A stretch of DNA of 64,000 bases from Bacillus sp. Marseille-P3661 (GCF_900240995.1 NZ_LT965954.1:186001-250000), one strand, 5' to 3'; counted from the first letter of the stretch, positions 34,048 through 43,773 are shown. The notes: a model not told the origin generated them from the sequence alone. Made by a program: numbers and translations.

Positions 34048-34950
34048 TTAAAGTTTTTGCAATAGCTCCTTAAAAATAGTTGGTAGTGGTGCTTCAAATT
34101 CTAAATATTCTTTAGAGCGCGGATGTACAAAACCTAATAAACCAGCGTGGAGTGCTTGTCCATCAAGGTTAATCGTTTTCTTCGGACCATACTTTGGATC
34201 ACCTACAAGAGGGAAACCAATATATTTCATATGAACACGAATTTGATGTGTGCGTCCTGTTTCAAGCCTACATTCAACAAAAGTATAGTTATTAAATCGT
34301 TCTAATACTTGAAAATGTGTAACAGCCTCTTTGCTGTTTTCATCTGTGACAGTCATACTTTGCCGATCATGCTTATCCCTTCCTATAGGTGCATCGATTG
34401 TTCCTTTATCATGCGGAATTACACCGTGGACTAATGCCTTATACTTTCTTACTACTGTTTTGTTAACTAATTGATCTACAAGTGATTCATGGGCCATGTC
34501 ATTTTTTGCGACCATTAATAAACCAGAGGTATCCTTATCAATTCGATGGACAATTCCGGGCCTTAAGATACCATTTATTCCAGATAAATCTGTACAGTGA
34601 GCCATCAAGCCATTAACAAGCGTTCCAGATAAGTGACCTGGAGCAGGATGAACAACCATTCCCCTTGGCTTATTCACAACGAGTACATCAGAGTCTTCAT
34701 AGTAAATATCAAGATCCATTTCTTCAGGAAGAACATCCAATGGTTCAGGGGCAGGAATTGACACTGTAACCTGATCATTTAATTTGCATTTATAATTTCC
34801 TTTAACTGGTTGTCCATTAACTATTACCAAACCATCTTTTATCCATTGTTGCACCTGACTTCTTGACCATTCTTCATTAACAGTTGACAAAACTTTATCC
34901 ATCCGCTCACTTTGTTGTTCACTAGAGATTATAAATTCCATCTTTTCCAT
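34048..34950 (-). CDS. rluD: RluD-family pseudouridine synthase (YlyB)
   Basis: The protein has an N-terminal S4 RNA-binding domain (about 10-70) and a RluA/RluD catalytic domain with the aspartate in RIDKDTSGLLMVAKND and later RLETGRTHQIRVHM. In related bacteria RluD modifies helix 69 of 23S rRNA; the exact sites of the Bacillus homolog are less certain. ATG overlaps the lspA stop (TAATG). The lspA-rluD-pyrR order is conserved. Confidence 0.94.
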   Translation of the reverse strand: MEKMEFIISSEQQSERMDKVLSTVNEEWSRSQVQQWIKDGLVIVNGQPVKGNYKCKLNDQVTVSIPAPEPLDVLPEEMDLDIYYEDSDVLVVNKPRGMVVHPAPGHLSGTLVNGLMAHCTDLSGINGILRPGIVHRIDKDTSGLLMVAKNDMAHESLVDQLVNKTVVRKYKALVHGVIPHDKGTIDAPIGRDKHDRQSMTVTDENSKEAVTHFQVLERFNNYTFVECRLETGRTHQIRVHMKYIGFPLVGDPKYGPKKTINLDGQALHAGLLGFVHPRSKEYLEFEAPLPTIFKELLQKL

Positions 34951-35429
34951 TAAGTTTGAGCTCCTTTGCTTGCTTTACTTTCCAATAATGTTTGTATTAG
35001 TATGATAATAACTCCTAAAAAGAGGGCGGAATCGGCAATATTAAAGATTGGGTAATTATATGTAAAAAATCCAAAGTTTAAATAAAAGTCAAAGAAATCA
35101 ACAACTTCTTTCCTAAAAAGTCTATCGATAAAATTGCCAATTGCTCCACCTAATATTAAGCCTAGTGCCCATCCTAATAAAGGTTGTTTTCTCGCTAATT
35201 TCCATATGTAATAAACAACAAATCCTATTACAATAATAGTAATAATATAAAAAAACCACATTTGGCCCTGTAAAATTCCCCAAGCTGCACCACGGTTTCG
35301 ATGTGAAGTTAAGTAGAAAAATTGGTCGATAACTGGTATACTTTCTCCAATTTCCATTCGTTTTACAACAAGCCATTTCGACCATTGATCAATAATAATC
35401 ACAACTAAAGCTATAAAATAATAAAGCAC
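34950..35429 (-). CDS. lspA: Lipoprotein signal peptidase (signal peptidase II)
   Basis: LspA is an aspartic membrane protease that cleaves prolipoproteins after lipidation. Four membrane segments are visible in 159 residues. The catalytic aspartates lie in [15 protein letters not shown] and [11 protein letters not shown]. The start is GTG at 35427-35429, preceded by GGAGGAACATCT. It overlaps rluD by one base. The 169-base gap upstream holds a copy of the dispersed GC-rich repeat. Confidence 0.96.
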   Translation of the reverse strand: MLYYFIALVVIIIDQWSKWLVVKRMEIGESIPVIDQFFYLTSHRNRGAAWGILQGQMWFFYIITIIVIGFVVYYIWKLARKQPLLGWALGLILGGAIGNFIDRLFRKEVVDFFDFYLNFGFFTYNYPIFNIADSALFLGVIIILIQTLLESKASKGAQT

Positions 35430-35540
35430 AGATGTTCCTCCGATCTATAAAAAGAAAAAATAACTACTGTAGAATTGTAGCATAGACCGTACCATATAAA
35501 CAATTATTTAACAAAAGTGATAAATATTAGCAAGATATAA

Positions 35541-35580
35541 ACGCCTGCCCTAAATCATAAATGGGGCTAGGCGCCAAAGC
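35541..35580. repeat. Copy of a dispersed GC-rich repeat, palindromic
   Basis: On the plus strand CGCCTGCCC pairs with GGGGCTAGGCG across about 13 bases, forming a GC-rich stem in the gap between ylyA and lspA. The right arm GGGGCTAGGCGC matches the copy downstream of spoVM. No T-run follows, so it is not a typical terminator. Confidence 0.5.
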
Positions 35581-35598
35581 GGAATTATAATAAACCAT

Positions 35599-35964
35599 TT
35601 ACCTAACGGCAGTTGTTAAATAGTGGCTAAATTCGGTAGTATACGGAAACTGGCTAATGGCTTTTGCTTCTTTTATAGTTCGAACAGTTGGCAATATCGT
35701 TAATAAATGCATAGGGATTTCTTCACCTGTTTCTTCACATAAACCATAGATGCCAAAATCCATTTTTACTAATGCCCTTTTTACATCCTCTAGTTCGTCT
35801 TGTATATGCTGATCTAAAACATAGTTCTTTTCACGTTCTATTATTCCGGCAACCGATTGATACTCCTCGAAACGATCTATTCTGCAACCACGATTTAATC
35901 TTTCTTCAAGCTCTTTTTTTGAAAGTTCAAGTTCCGATTTTATCAGTGCATACTGATCGATCAT
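35599..35964 (-). CDS. ylyA: DksA/TraR-like protein YlyA, zinc finger degenerate
   Basis: The 121-residue protein has an N-terminal coiled-coil hairpin (about residues 1-75) like DksA and then a C-terminal region aligning with the DksA zinc finger. There, YGLCEETGEEIP and LPTVRTIKEA retain only one of the four expected cysteines, so zinc binding by that site is unlikely. Position between ileS and lspA matches YlyA of B. subtilis, which is described as an RNA-polymerase-binding regulator linked to SigG-dependent spore genes. ATG follows GGAGGTAACC with rather long spacing. Confidence 0.85.
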   Translation of the reverse strand: MIDQYALIKSELELSKKELEERLNRGCRIDRFEEYQSVAGIIEREKNYVLDQHIQDELEDVKRALVKMDFGIYGLCEETGEEIPMHLLTILPTVRTIKEAKAISQFPYTTEFSHYLTTAVR

Positions 35965-36044
35965 AAAATTGGGTTACCTCCTTGGTTTTTAGTACCCTTA
36001 TTGTTACCAGAAGATTTCAATTTAGACAGTAAAGATAAGGAAAA

Positions 36045-36075
36045 GAGACACGATTTTACCGTGTCTCTTTTTTGT
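36045..36075. terminator. Terminator after ileS
   Basis: GAGACACG and CGTGTCTC pair around a 7-base loop, with AAAA before and T6 after on the plus strand and a corresponding A/T context on the minus strand. It ends at the ileS stop codon and separates ileS from ylyA. Confidence 0.85.
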
Positions 36076-38841
36076 TTAGGCATAATTCTGTTGAACGATT
36101 GTACCGCAGTCCTTACAAAGTGTTGGGTGTTCAGATACGGCTCCCACAGTAGGAGTTACTACCCAACAACGCTCACAAGTTTCACCTTCAGCAGCCTTAA
36201 CCACTATAGATAATGTTGGGAGTTTTTGAGCACTTTCAGGTGCTGAAGATTGATCTCCGGCAATCTCTAAATTAGATACAATGAAAATTTTGTCTAGATC
36301 AGCAGTAATAGACTTTAAAGTATCTATATATTTTTCATTAGGATATATAGTGATACTTGCAGTTAAAGATTTGCCAATTACCTTTTCATTTCTAGCATTT
36401 TCTAATGCTTTTAATACATCATCACGAATTTCCATAAAAGTATCCCATTTTTCTTCAATTATTTCTGAATTTTCAATGGTTACTACCTTTGGCATATCTA
36501 CCAATTGCGGGCTTTCCTCTTTAACATCAGGAATATGTGCCCAAACTTCTTCCGTAGTATGCGGCAAAATCGGTGTTACAAGTTTCGTTAAAGTTAAAAG
36601 TGTTTCATATAAAACGGTTTGGATTGAGCGTCGATTATGGCTATTCTTTGGTTCAATATAAAGAACGTCTTTTGCAATATCAAGATAAAACGAGCTTAAT
36701 TCAATAGTACAGAAGTTATTAACTGCGTGATAAATTCCAGCAAAGTCATAATTCTCATAAGAGGTTAACGTTTTTTCAGTTAACTTGTTTAATTTAGCTA
36801 AAATATAAAGATCTACCTCGCGTAAATCATTATGGCTGACTGCATCTGTATTATAATTGAAGTCATTTAGATTCCCTAATAAGAAACGGAACGTATTACG
36901 GATTTTACGGTAAACTTCAGCTACTTGTTTTAAAATCGCATCTGATACTCGAACATCCGATTGATAATCTACGGAAGCAACCCATAAACGAAGAATATCT
37001 GCCCCTAATTGACTCATTACCTTATTCGGAACGACCACATTTCCTAATGATTTACTCATTTTGCGGCCTTCTCCATCTAACGCAAAACCATGGCTTAAAA
37101 TTCCCTTGTACGGCGCTTTACCACTCACAGCTACACTTGTTGAAAGAGAGGAATTAAACCAGCCGCGATATTGGTCAGATCCTTCTAGATATAAATCTGC
37201 AGGACGTTCTAATCCATCACGTTCAACTAGAACTGCTTGATGTGATGAACCTGAATCAAACCAAACATCCATAATATCTGTTTCTTTTGTGAATTTTCCA
37301 TTTGGGCTATGCGTTGAAGTAAATCCATCCGGTAATAAATCTTTTGCGTCCCATTCGAACCAGATATTTGAGCCATGTTCTCTAAATAATTTCGAAACAT
37401 GGTCGATTGTTTCATCAGTAATGATAGGTTCTTGATCTTCACCAAAAAACACCGGAATTGGAACACCCCATGCACGTTGGCGTGAAATACACCAATCTTC
37501 CCTGTCTTTAACCATATTAAAGAGACGTGTCTCTCCCCATGCTGGAACCCATTTTACTCCCTTAATTGCTTCCAATAGTTCTTCACGGAAATCTTTTATT
37601 GATGCAAACCATTGTGCAGTTGCTCGGAAAATCGTTGGCTTTTTTGTTCTCCAATCGTGTGGGTATGAATGGGTAATAAATGACAGCTTTAATAAAGCGC
37701 CTACTTCTTCTAACTTCTGGGTAATTTGTTTATTCGCATCATCATAAAATAACCCCTCAAAGCCGGGAGCCTGACTAGTGAAATACCCTTTTTCGTCAAC
37801 AGGGCATAGAACGTCTAATCCATATTTTTTACCAATGATAAAGTCATCTTCCCCATGACCAGGTGCTGTGTGAACACATCCTGTACCTGCATCAGTTGTT
37901 ACGTGTTCACCACACATTACTAATGAGTCTCTATCATAAAATGGATGTTGGGCAACTACATGCTCTAATTCTGATCCTTTTAGAGTTTTAATTGTTTCAA
38001 CGTTTTCCCATTCAATTACTTTTGTAACTTCTTCAACTAATGCAGACGCAAGGACAAACTTTTGTCCGTCTACAAATACAACACTATACTCTAAATCCGG
38101 ATGAACTGAAATTCCTAGGTTAGCAGGCATTGTCCAAGGGGTGGTAGTCCAGATTATGATCTTTTCATCCCCTTCTAATTTACCTTTTCCATCCTTAATA
38201 GCAAATGCAACATATATGGATGCTGAACGCTTATCTTGGTATTCAATTTCAGCTTCTGCCAAAGCAGATTCAGAAGACGGTGACCAATAAACTGGCTTTA
38301 AGCCTTTATAAATATAACCCTTTTTCGCCATTTCACCGAACACTTTAATTTGTTGTGCCTCATAATCTTTGGTTAATGTAATATAAGGGTTATCCCAGTC
38401 ACCGCGAACACCTAAACGTTTAAATTGTTCGCGTTGGCGATCGACTTGTTCATATGCATATTCTTCACATAATTTGCGAAACTCGGCTACGCTCATGGAC
38501 TTACGATCAACCTTTTTGGTTTTTGTTAAGGCTGTTTCAATCGGCAAACCGTGTGTATCCCAACCAGGAACATATGGCGCATGAAAACCGTTCATTGATT
38601 TATAACGAATAATCATATCTTTTAAAATTTTATTTAAGGCATGTCCCATATGAATATCTCCATTGGCATATGGCGGCCCGTCGTGTAGAATAAATAACGG
38701 TCGACCCTCTGTTCTTTTTTGAACCTTTTCGTAAATGTTCATTTCTTCCCATTTATTTTGAATTTCAGGTTCTCTTTTCGGCAAATTTCCGCGCATTGGA
38801 AATTCTGTTTTTGGCATTAATAACGTATCTTTGTATTCCAT
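36076..38841 (-). CDS. ileS: Isoleucyl-tRNA synthetase
   Basis: IleRS is a class Ia synthetase. The HIGH-type motif is [15 protein letters not shown] (about residue 57), KMSKS appears as [12 protein letters not shown] (about residue 595), and the C-terminal zinc site has CERCW and later CKDCG. An editing (CP1) domain lies between the first two. Length 921 is typical of the bacterial form. ATG follows ATAGGAGGAT. Expression is controlled by an upstream T-box. Confidence 0.98.
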   Translation of the reverse strand: MEYKDTLLMPKTEFPMRGNLPKREPEIQNKWEEMNIYEKVQKRTEGRPLFILHDGPPYANGDIHMGHALNKILKDMIIRYKSMNGFHAPYVPGWDTHGLPIETALTKTKKVDRKSMSVAEFRKLCEEYAYEQVDRQREQFKRLGVRGDWDNPYITLTKDYEAQQIKVFGEMAKKGYIYKGLKPVYWSPSSESALAEAEIEYQDKRSASIYVAFAIKDGKGKLEGDEKIIIWTTTPWTMPANLGISVHPDLEYSVVFVDGQKFVLASALVEEVTKVIEWENVETIKTLKGSELEHVVAQHPFYDRDSLVMCGEHVTTDAGTGCVHTAPGHGEDDFIIGKKYGLDVLCPVDEKGYFTSQAPGFEGLFYDDANKQITQKLEEVGALLKLSFITHSYPHDWRTKKPTIFRATAQWFASIKDFREELLEAIKGVKWVPAWGETRLFNMVKDREDWCISRQRAWGVPIPVFFGEDQEPIITDETIDHVSKLFREHGSNIWFEWDAKDLLPDGFTSTHSPNGKFTKETDIMDVWFDSGSSHQAVLVERDGLERPADLYLEGSDQYRGWFNSSLSTSVAVSGKAPYKGILSHGFALDGEGRKMSKSLGNVVVPNKVMSQLGADILRLWVASVDYQSDVRVSDAILKQVAEVYRKIRNTFRFLLGNLNDFNYNTDAVSHNDLREVDLYILAKLNKLTEKTLTSYENYDFAGIYHAVNNFCTIELSSFYLDIAKDVLYIEPKNSHNRRSIQTVLYETLLTLTKLVTPILPHTTEEVWAHIPDVKEESPQLVDMPKVVTIENSEIIEEKWDTFMEIRDDVLKALENARNEKVIGKSLTASITIYPNEKYIDTLKSITADLDKIFIVSNLEIAGDQSSAPESAQKLPTLSIVVKAAEGETCERCWVVTPTVGAVSEHPTLCKDCGTIVQQNYA

Positions 38842-38972
38842 GTAGATCCTCCTATATTAAATCTATTATCACATTTTAATAAATACCAAAATATCGATTA
38901 CTCACAATGGCAAATGACGATATTTTCTGATACTCCAAATACTTAAAAGAAATTAATACTTTTTAAAAGTAT

Positions 38973-39257
38973 AAAAAAAAGACCTAACTCATCCCCTAAA
39001 GGGACGAGAAGGTCTTTCCCGCGGTACCACCCTACGTTAGCTTGTATGTAAGCTCGCTTCGTATTCGTAACGTGAATAATTCGCCATACCCTACTATAAA
39101 AAACTTCAGGTTGGAACTTAAGGGTGATTTTCCTTTTACATCTTTCTTCGAGCTCCCACTATCCTCGAATCGCTTATAGAAAGATTCTGTAAAAGTACTG
39201 TCCCTATCATCGTTTTGGTTATGTAAAACTTTTGTTATTTGATTCATTTACTACTGA
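38973..39257 (-). promoter_or_regulatory. T-box leader of ileS (isoleucine specifier)
   Basis: The minus strand carries the conserved T-box AGGGTGGTACCGCGG (39019-39033) and a terminator (38973-39017) with a long stem and T8. A stem I region lies 5' of these. The likely specifier is ATC at 39126-39128, in the stretch AAAATCACCC, followed by a purine as usual, which reads isoleucine. Uncharged tRNA-Ile would promote antitermination. Another 130 bases separate the terminator from ileS, with no gene seen. Confidence 0.95.
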
Positions 39258-39263
39258 TTAAAA

Positions 39264-39292
39264 ATTATATTCAAAAGTACGTTCCGCGTCAA
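39264..39292 (-). promoter_or_regulatory. SigA promoter of the ileS T-box transcript
   Basis: TTGACG (39287-39292) and TATAAT (39264-39269) are spaced by 17 bases on the minus strand, between the divIVA stop and the T-box leader. Confidence 0.9.
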
Positions 39293-39299
39293 GTTTTTC

Positions 39300-39797
39300 T
39301 TAATCATTTGTTTCATCTTCAGCAGGAACATTGTTATACTGCATTAAATGTTCCCAGTCGTCATTTTCAATCATTTCTAGCTGTGCCTTAATAAGCATTC
39401 GGAAACGGTTGCGAAATACTTTTGATTGTTTTTTAAGCTCTTCAATTTCAATCGAAATTTTTCTGGATTTCGTCAACGCATCATTAATAATCCGGTCTGC
39501 ATTTTTTTCGGCTTCTTTGATAATTAATTTTGATTCGGTTTGAGCATTACGCTTAACATCTTCAGCAGCTTCCTGTGCAACAAGAATTGATTTATTTAAA
39601 GTTTCCTCAATACTTGAGAAATGACTTAATCTTTCTGTCAATTCTTTAACCTTTTCTTCCAGTTCCTTTTTTTCACGAATAATTAATTCATAATCTTTAA
39701 TCACTTGATCTAAAAATTCATTAACTTCATCTTCATCGTATCCACGAAATCCGCGGCTGAATTCCTTATTATGAATGTCTAATGGCGTTAATGGCAC
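39300..39797 (-). CDS. divIVA: Cell division/polarity protein DivIVA
   Basis: DivIVA binds negatively curved membrane at poles and septa and recruits MinJ and sporulation factors. The N-terminal lipid-binding domain reads MPLTPLDIHNKEFSRGFRGY, then YDEDEVNEFLDQV, followed by heptad coiled coil to about residue 150. The start is GTG at 39795-39797 behind GGAGGGG. It follows ylmH by 90 bases. Length 165 is normal. Confidence 0.97.
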   Translation of the reverse strand: MPLTPLDIHNKEFSRGFRGYDEDEVNEFLDQVIKDYELIIREKKELEEKVKELTERLSHFSSIEETLNKSILVAQEAAEDVKRNAQTESKLIIKEAEKNADRIINDALTKSRKISIEIEELKKQSKVFRNRFRMLIKAQLEMIENDDWEHLMQYNNVPAEDETND

Positions 39798-39887
39798 GGT
39801 AACCCCTCCATCATGTAGTCTATAAACGGATAGTTCTTTGTGGTTTATTTCGACATTTTATTTATAAATCCCTGCCTTTTTTTACAT

Positions 39888-40664
39888 TTATTTTTTCTTA
39901 CCTACAATAATTCGCCATTTTTCTTTTTTTGTTTGGCCAACTATTGAGATAAGTTTACTTCGTCCGAACCCTCTCATTGAAATCGTGTCACCTTGATGAC
40001 AAGTATAAGCAGGGTTATCAACAGTTTTCCAATTTACTTTTACTAGGTCGCTTTGTATGTATGGTAACACCTTTTGACGAGATAAATGATATAGCTCAGC
40101 TAAAATAACGTCTAATCGCAACGAGGATACCGTTACTGTCTGTTCTTGCCATGTGTCCTCTGCTGATTTTATTATACTTTCGATTCCAAGTTCAGATAAG
40201 CTAATATCCGTTTTTCCTACTTTTGTTAAATTTAATTTCACATAATCAGAAACTTGTTTACTAACTAGAAATTGGATATTATCATCTTCCATTAGTATAT
40301 CCCCAAACTTTGATCGCTTTAGACCTAATCCCATCAATGATCCTAGAACCTTTGGATGTTCAATCGATACAAATTTAGTTGGATACTGTATTGAAAATAA
40401 GACCAGATCAAAATCATCATTTGTCGGTTCGTAATATTCGGGATAAAAAATGGCTCGTTTTCGTTCAGCTCCGTCATAACCTCCCCAAAATGAACATTTC
40501 ACCTCATCTTTAGTCCCAATAATACTTTTTACAATTTCTTGTTCTCGTGGATCTAAAAAATCTAATAATTTAAATGAATATTGAGTTTTTACTTGTTCAC
40601 GCCATTCAATGACATGATCAATAAATGAATACTCTTCTTTCCTAAAATGCTGATAAACTGACAT
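39888..40664 (-). CDS. ylmH: S4-domain RNA-binding protein YlmH
   Basis: The 258-residue protein has an N-terminal YlmH-specific domain and a C-terminal S4 domain (about 180-245, beginning VTVSSLRLDVILAELYHLSR). In B. subtilis, YlmH binds 50S subunits and has been linked to RqcH-dependent alanine tailing, overlapping the role of RqcP; that is family knowledge and not visible here. It lies in the sepF-ylmG-ylmH-divIVA cluster but is separated from ylmG by a terminator-like hairpin and 205 bases. ATG follows AAGGTGGTACTGAT. Confidence 0.92.
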   Translation of the reverse strand: MSVYQHFRKEEYSFIDHVIEWREQVKTQYSFKLLDFLDPREQEIVKSIIGTKDEVKCSFWGGYDGAERKRAIFYPEYYEPTNDDFDLVLFSIQYPTKFVSIEHPKVLGSLMGLGLKRSKFGDILMEDDNIQFLVSKQVSDYVKLNLTKVGKTDISLSELGIESIIKSAEDTWQEQTVTVSSLRLDVILAELYHLSRQKVLPYIQSDLVKVNWKTVDNPAYTCHQGDTISMRGFGRSKLISIVGQTKKEKWRIIVGKKK

Positions 40665-40747
40665 ATCAGTACCACCTTATACCCTATACTATCTAATGCA
40701 ACGAAAAAAAGTCATAAGTGATATTTCATAGAGCATTAGAAAAACAA

Positions 40748-40773
40748 GTCATTTGCCTATAACTGCAAATGAC
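40748..40773. repeat. Palindrome upstream of ylmH
   Basis: GTCATTTGC and GCAAATGAC form a perfect 9-base-pair inverted repeat around an 8-base loop. One flank carries T-rich sequence on each strand, so it may terminate transcription or act as an operator. Its right half, GCAAATGACGAT, recurs at 38910-38921 before ileS. Confidence 0.5.
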
Positions 40774-40835
40774 GATCACTTTTTTATACTATATTCATTA
40801 ATTAATAAAGTTACTTTTTCTAAAAATATAAAATA

Positions 40836-40857
40836 GGGATCCGTTTTATTAGATCCC
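40836..40857 (-). terminator. Terminator after ylmG
   Basis: GGGATC and GATCCC pair across a 10-base loop, followed on the minus strand by TATTTTATATTTTT. It implies that much of the sepF-ylmG transcript ends before ylmH. Confidence 0.65.
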
Positions 40858-40869
40858 TTGCAATAGCTT

Positions 40870-41130
40870 TTAAAACATTCCTCTTAAATAAAAGGCTCCT
40901 GACTGTGCGAACTGTAACACTAAGATAGCAACAATCGGAGAAATATCAATAATTCCTAACGGAGGAATGATCCTCCTGAATGGCTCAAGGTATGGTTCGA
41001 CTAGCTTGCCAATTAATTGTCCGAACGAAGAGCCACGTGCACCGGGAAACCATGACATGAAAATATAAATAATCACAACCCATATATAAATACCGATTGC
41101 TTGTTGAATTAACCCAATAATTAAATCCAT
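40870..41130 (-). CDS. ylmG: YggT-family membrane protein YlmG
   Basis: The 86-residue protein has two hydrophobic segments (about 3-27 and 60-80) and the YggT core WFPGARGSSFG and EPYLEPFRRIIPP. It is a small membrane protein of the division cluster. Homologs have been linked to cell or plastid division, but no biochemical role is established. ATG follows GAGGTGG, three bases after sepF. Confidence 0.93.
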   Translation of the reverse strand: MDLIIGLIQQAIGIYIWVVIIYIFMSWFPGARGSSFGQLIGKLVEPYLEPFRRIIPPLGIIDISPIVAILVLQFAQSGAFYLRGMF

Positions 41131-41133
41131 AAT

Positions 41134-41577
41134 TTACCACCTCTTCTCCATTTCTTCACTATTAAATTCAGCTGCCATTTCAGAAATAGACCCCGTTATA
41201 TCAACATTATCAGGCGTGCAGAAAAATGTGTTTGCACCTAACTTTTTTATATCTCCACCTATTGCATAAACGGTACCACTTAAAAAGTCGACAATCCGCT
41301 TCGCTTGGTCCTTTTGAACTCTTTGCAAATTAATAACGACGGCTTTTCTATTCTTAAGATGATCTGCAATCTCTTGTACTTCATCATATACACGCGGCTC
41401 AACTAATATTACTTTTGCTGTCTGTTGAACACTTTGTAAACTGACAACATTTTGTTTCGGCTGTTTCTTGTTATAACGAGTTTGTTCATATTCTTCTTCA
41501 GGATAATCATACTCTTCTATGTAGTCATCTTCATCTTCTAATGCAAAAAAGCTTTTAAATTTTGTTTTTATACTCAT
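41134..41577 (-). CDS. sepF: Cell division protein SepF
   Basis: SepF tethers and bundles FtsZ at the membrane and can replace FtsA as an anchor. The N-terminal amphipathic membrane helix ([12 protein letters not shown]) is followed by an acidic, tyrosine-rich linker and the globular SepF domain with [20 protein letters not shown] and [14 protein letters not shown]. Length is 147 residues. ATG follows GGAGGGGGA. It is in the ylmD-ylmE-sepF-ylmG order common to Firmicutes. Confidence 0.96.
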   Translation of the reverse strand: MSIKTKFKSFFALEDEDDYIEEYDYPEEEYEQTRYNKKQPKQNVVSLQSVQQTAKVILVEPRVYDEVQEIADHLKNRKAVVINLQRVQKDQAKRIVDFLSGTVYAIGGDIKKLGANTFFCTPDNVDITGSISEMAAEFNSEEMEKRW

Positions 41578-41588
41578 GTTTCCCCCTC

Positions 41589-42266
41589 CTAAAATTCCTT
41601 TCCAACTAAAGAGGTTCCAATACGAACCATCGTAGCTCCTTCTTCTATTGCAATAACATAATCATTCGACATTCCCATTGAAAGCTCTCTGCATGGTGCA
41701 TATGATAAATTAAGTCCTTGGATTTCCTGTTGGAGTTGCTTTACTTTCCTAAAAGTATGTCGCAATAGATCTTGATTATCCGTAAATGGAGCCATCGTCA
41801 TTAAGCCCTCTACAACTATATTTTGAAATTGTTCTAGCTCTTTGATAAAAGGAACAACTTCCTCTATAGTTAGTCCATGTTTTGTTTCTTCATTAGCTGC
41901 ATTAACTTGTACAAAACATTTTATCTGTTGATTTGCTCGCCTATCAATTTCTTTTGCAAGTGATAGGCGATCAAGAGAATGTATATAATCCACTTTATCA
42001 ATAATAGTCTTTACTTTTTTTGATTGGAGTGTACCGATAAAATGCCAAGTTGGAACATTTCCTATAGTTTCCCATTTTTCTATAAAGCCTTGATCACGAT
42101 TTTCCCCTAAATGAGTTATACCTGCAGCTAAGGCTTTCATTGTTGTTTCAATCGATACATATTTGGTAACTGCTATTATCTTAATTTCACTTGGATTTCT
42201 TTTTACCCGCTTACAAGCTTCATGAATATTTGCTTTAATCTTTTCTAAATTTTCTTTAATAAACAA
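41589..42266 (-). CDS. ylmE: PLP homeostasis protein, YggS/PLPBP family (YlmE)
   Basis: YlmE binds pyridoxal 5'-phosphate and affects amino acid and vitamin B6 balance without known catalysis. The PLP-lysine motif is IIAVTKYVS, with [11 protein letters not shown] and [21 protein letters not shown] typical of the family. The likely start is TTG at 42264-42266; an ATG just upstream is immediately followed by a stop. The ribosome site GGAGGT is about 12 bases away, so initiation may be weak. Length is 225 residues. Confidence 0.93.
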   Translation of the reverse strand: MFIKENLEKIKANIHEACKRVKRNPSEIKIIAVTKYVSIETTMKALAAGITHLGENRDQGFIEKWETIGNVPTWHFIGTLQSKKVKTIIDKVDYIHSLDRLSLAKEIDRRANQQIKCFVQVNAANEETKHGLTIEEVVPFIKELEQFQNIVVEGLMTMAPFTDNQDLLRHTFRKVKQLQQEIQGLNLSYAPCRELSMGMSNDYVIAIEEGATMVRIGTSLVGKEF

Positions 42267-42307
42267 AACTACATCGTACCTCCATATAAATCTATCTGTA
42301 GTAACTT

Positions 42308-43132
42308 TTAGCCTTTCATACCTATATAACTCATCAATCTACCTGTTTTTCCTAAATCACGACGATGTGAAAAAAACAAATCTGAACGGCAGCTTGTACA
42401 ATATGTAGATATTTCGATATTTTTCGTTAAAATTCCTGCATTTTTTAATAATACATAATTAAGATGTTTCAAATCTAGTTCATATTGTCCTTTAGAACGT
42501 TCATGATATACATCAGCCAATGTACTTGTATCATAGTGTAACGTATTCTTTACTTGCTCAATTACAAAATCATCAACAACATAACAGCACTTGCCAATTG
42601 ATGGTCCAATACATGCATATATTTCATGTTTTGGTATATTTTCGTTTTTGGACCAAGCATTTACCATCTCGCCGGCTATGTCCCCTACAGTCCCTCGCCA
42701 ACCAGCATGAGCAATTCCAATAACCCCATAATTGGGTGCAAAAAAGTATAAAGGTACACAATCCGCATAGCAAGCAGTTAATAATATATTTGGTTCTTTC
42801 GTATATATACCATCGACAGCTTTTATTGCTGTAGCCATTTCAAGTGTACCTTTTCCTTTATCCTCTTTTGTAACCTTCAGAACTTTATTGCCATGAACTT
42901 GCTCTGCACAAACCCAGGATTCAAGCGAGAAATCAACATTTTCCGCTAATTGATGTCTATTCTTAATCACATCAACTATCGAATCATTTACATGTAAGCC
43001 CATATTCATAGAGTCATACGGCTTTTGGCTTATGCCACCATTTCGTGTTGTAATTCCAGCAACAATGTTTTTATCAAGCTTATTCCAAATATCAATAGCT
43101 AGTAACGATTGATGACTTTCAAAAGGTTCCAT
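42308..43132 (-). CDS. ylmD: Multicopper-oxidase-like/purine nucleoside phosphorylase YlmD (YfiH family)
   Basis: YfiH-family proteins (DUF152) have been shown in other bacteria to act as purine nucleoside phosphorylases/adenosine deaminases and were earlier called laccase-like. The signature LLTACYADCVPLYFF, the histidine-bearing GIAHAGWRGTVGDIAGEMV and GPSIGKCCYVV provide the zinc-site residues. Length 274 is normal. It is the first gene of ylmD-ylmE-sepF-ylmG, after a 131-base gap from ylmC. Confidence 0.9.
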   Translation of the reverse strand: MEPFESHQSLLAIDIWNKLDKNIVAGITTRNGGISQKPYDSMNMGLHVNDSIVDVIKNRHQLAENVDFSLESWVCAEQVHGNKVLKVTKEDKGKGTLEMATAIKAVDGIYTKEPNILLTACYADCVPLYFFAPNYGVIGIAHAGWRGTVGDIAGEMVNAWSKNENIPKHEIYACIGPSIGKCCYVVDDFVIEQVKNTLHYDTSTLADVYHERSKGQYELDLKHLNYVLLKNAGILTKNIEISTYCTSCRSDLFFSHRRDLGKTGRLMSYIGMKG

Positions 43133-43263
43133 ATACTAATCCCTTTCTACATAGTAGTTACAATCATTATACTTTATATAATATACTAACACACTCTTTA
43201 AACAAATGTTAAAAAGAGAAATTGCTCTACTTTTCAACTTATATATATACTTGTAATAAAACG

Positions 43264-43551
43264 TTATTGGATTTTATGTTCTTGATCTGAATCTATCTCT
43301 TCATCATTAAAAGACCTTGCTACATAGCGTACCAAAATAACATCTGTGCCAATTTTTACGATATTACTCCAAGCAATGGTTACTTCTGAGTCATTCCCAA
43401 ATAACCCTAATACCTTTGCTCCTGTTTGAATAATAATAGCATCTATCTTGCCAGTCGTTAAATTTATATCTAAATCTGTGATTGTTCCAAGACGTTTTCC
43501 GTCAGCGACATTAACAACATCCTTAGTTTGAAATTCTGAAATAGTTAGCAT
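43264..43551 (-). CDS. ylmC: PRC-barrel protein YlmC/YmxH
   Basis: The 95-residue protein has a PRC-barrel: DVVNVADGKRLGTITDLDIN then GKIDAIIIQTG and WSNIVKIGTDVILVR. The YlmC/YmxH family is specific to spore formers and often sits beside sigG, but its function is unknown. ATG follows GGGAGGAAGAG. B. subtilis carries ylmA between sigG and ylmC; no such gene is present here. Confidence 0.92.
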   Translation of the reverse strand: MLTISEFQTKDVVNVADGKRLGTITDLDINLTTGKIDAIIIQTGAKVLGLFGNDSEVTIAWSNIVKIGTDVILVRYVARSFNDEEIDSDQEHKIQ

Positions 43552-43587
43552 AGCTCTTCCTCCCTTTTATAAATATATATAGAAAAC

Positions 43588-43618
43588 AAGCTTGACCTAT
43601 GTTAATAAAGTCAAGCTT
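43588..43618. repeat. Inverted repeat between sigG and ylmC
   Basis: AAGCTTGAC and GTCAAGCTT form a 9-base-pair perfect stem around a 13-base loop, 37 bases upstream of ylmC. On the plus strand it is followed by TTTAATAATT and on the minus strand by GTTTTC. It may be a second weak terminator or a leader element for ylmC. Confidence 0.5.
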
Positions 43619-43742
43619 TTAATAATTGATATATTTTCTTTGTCTCTTTAAATAAACATCTAATCAAGCGCTAGATTTCAAACGGTCTAAACTCTTTTAC
43701 ATTCCCATAACATAAGTTGGGTTCAGTTAACTTAACTCTAAT

Positions 43743-43773
43743 AAAAAAAGGACCTGCACTAAGGCAAGTCCAC
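43743..43773 (-). terminator. Terminator after sigG
   Basis: On the minus strand GGACTTGC pairs with GCAGGTCC (one G-T pair) and is followed by T7, directly after the sigG stop. Confidence 0.85.

Noticed and set aside
36281-36661. Plus-strand 126-codon frame antisense to ileS
   Set aside because: It lies wholly within the synthetase gene and has no supporting features.
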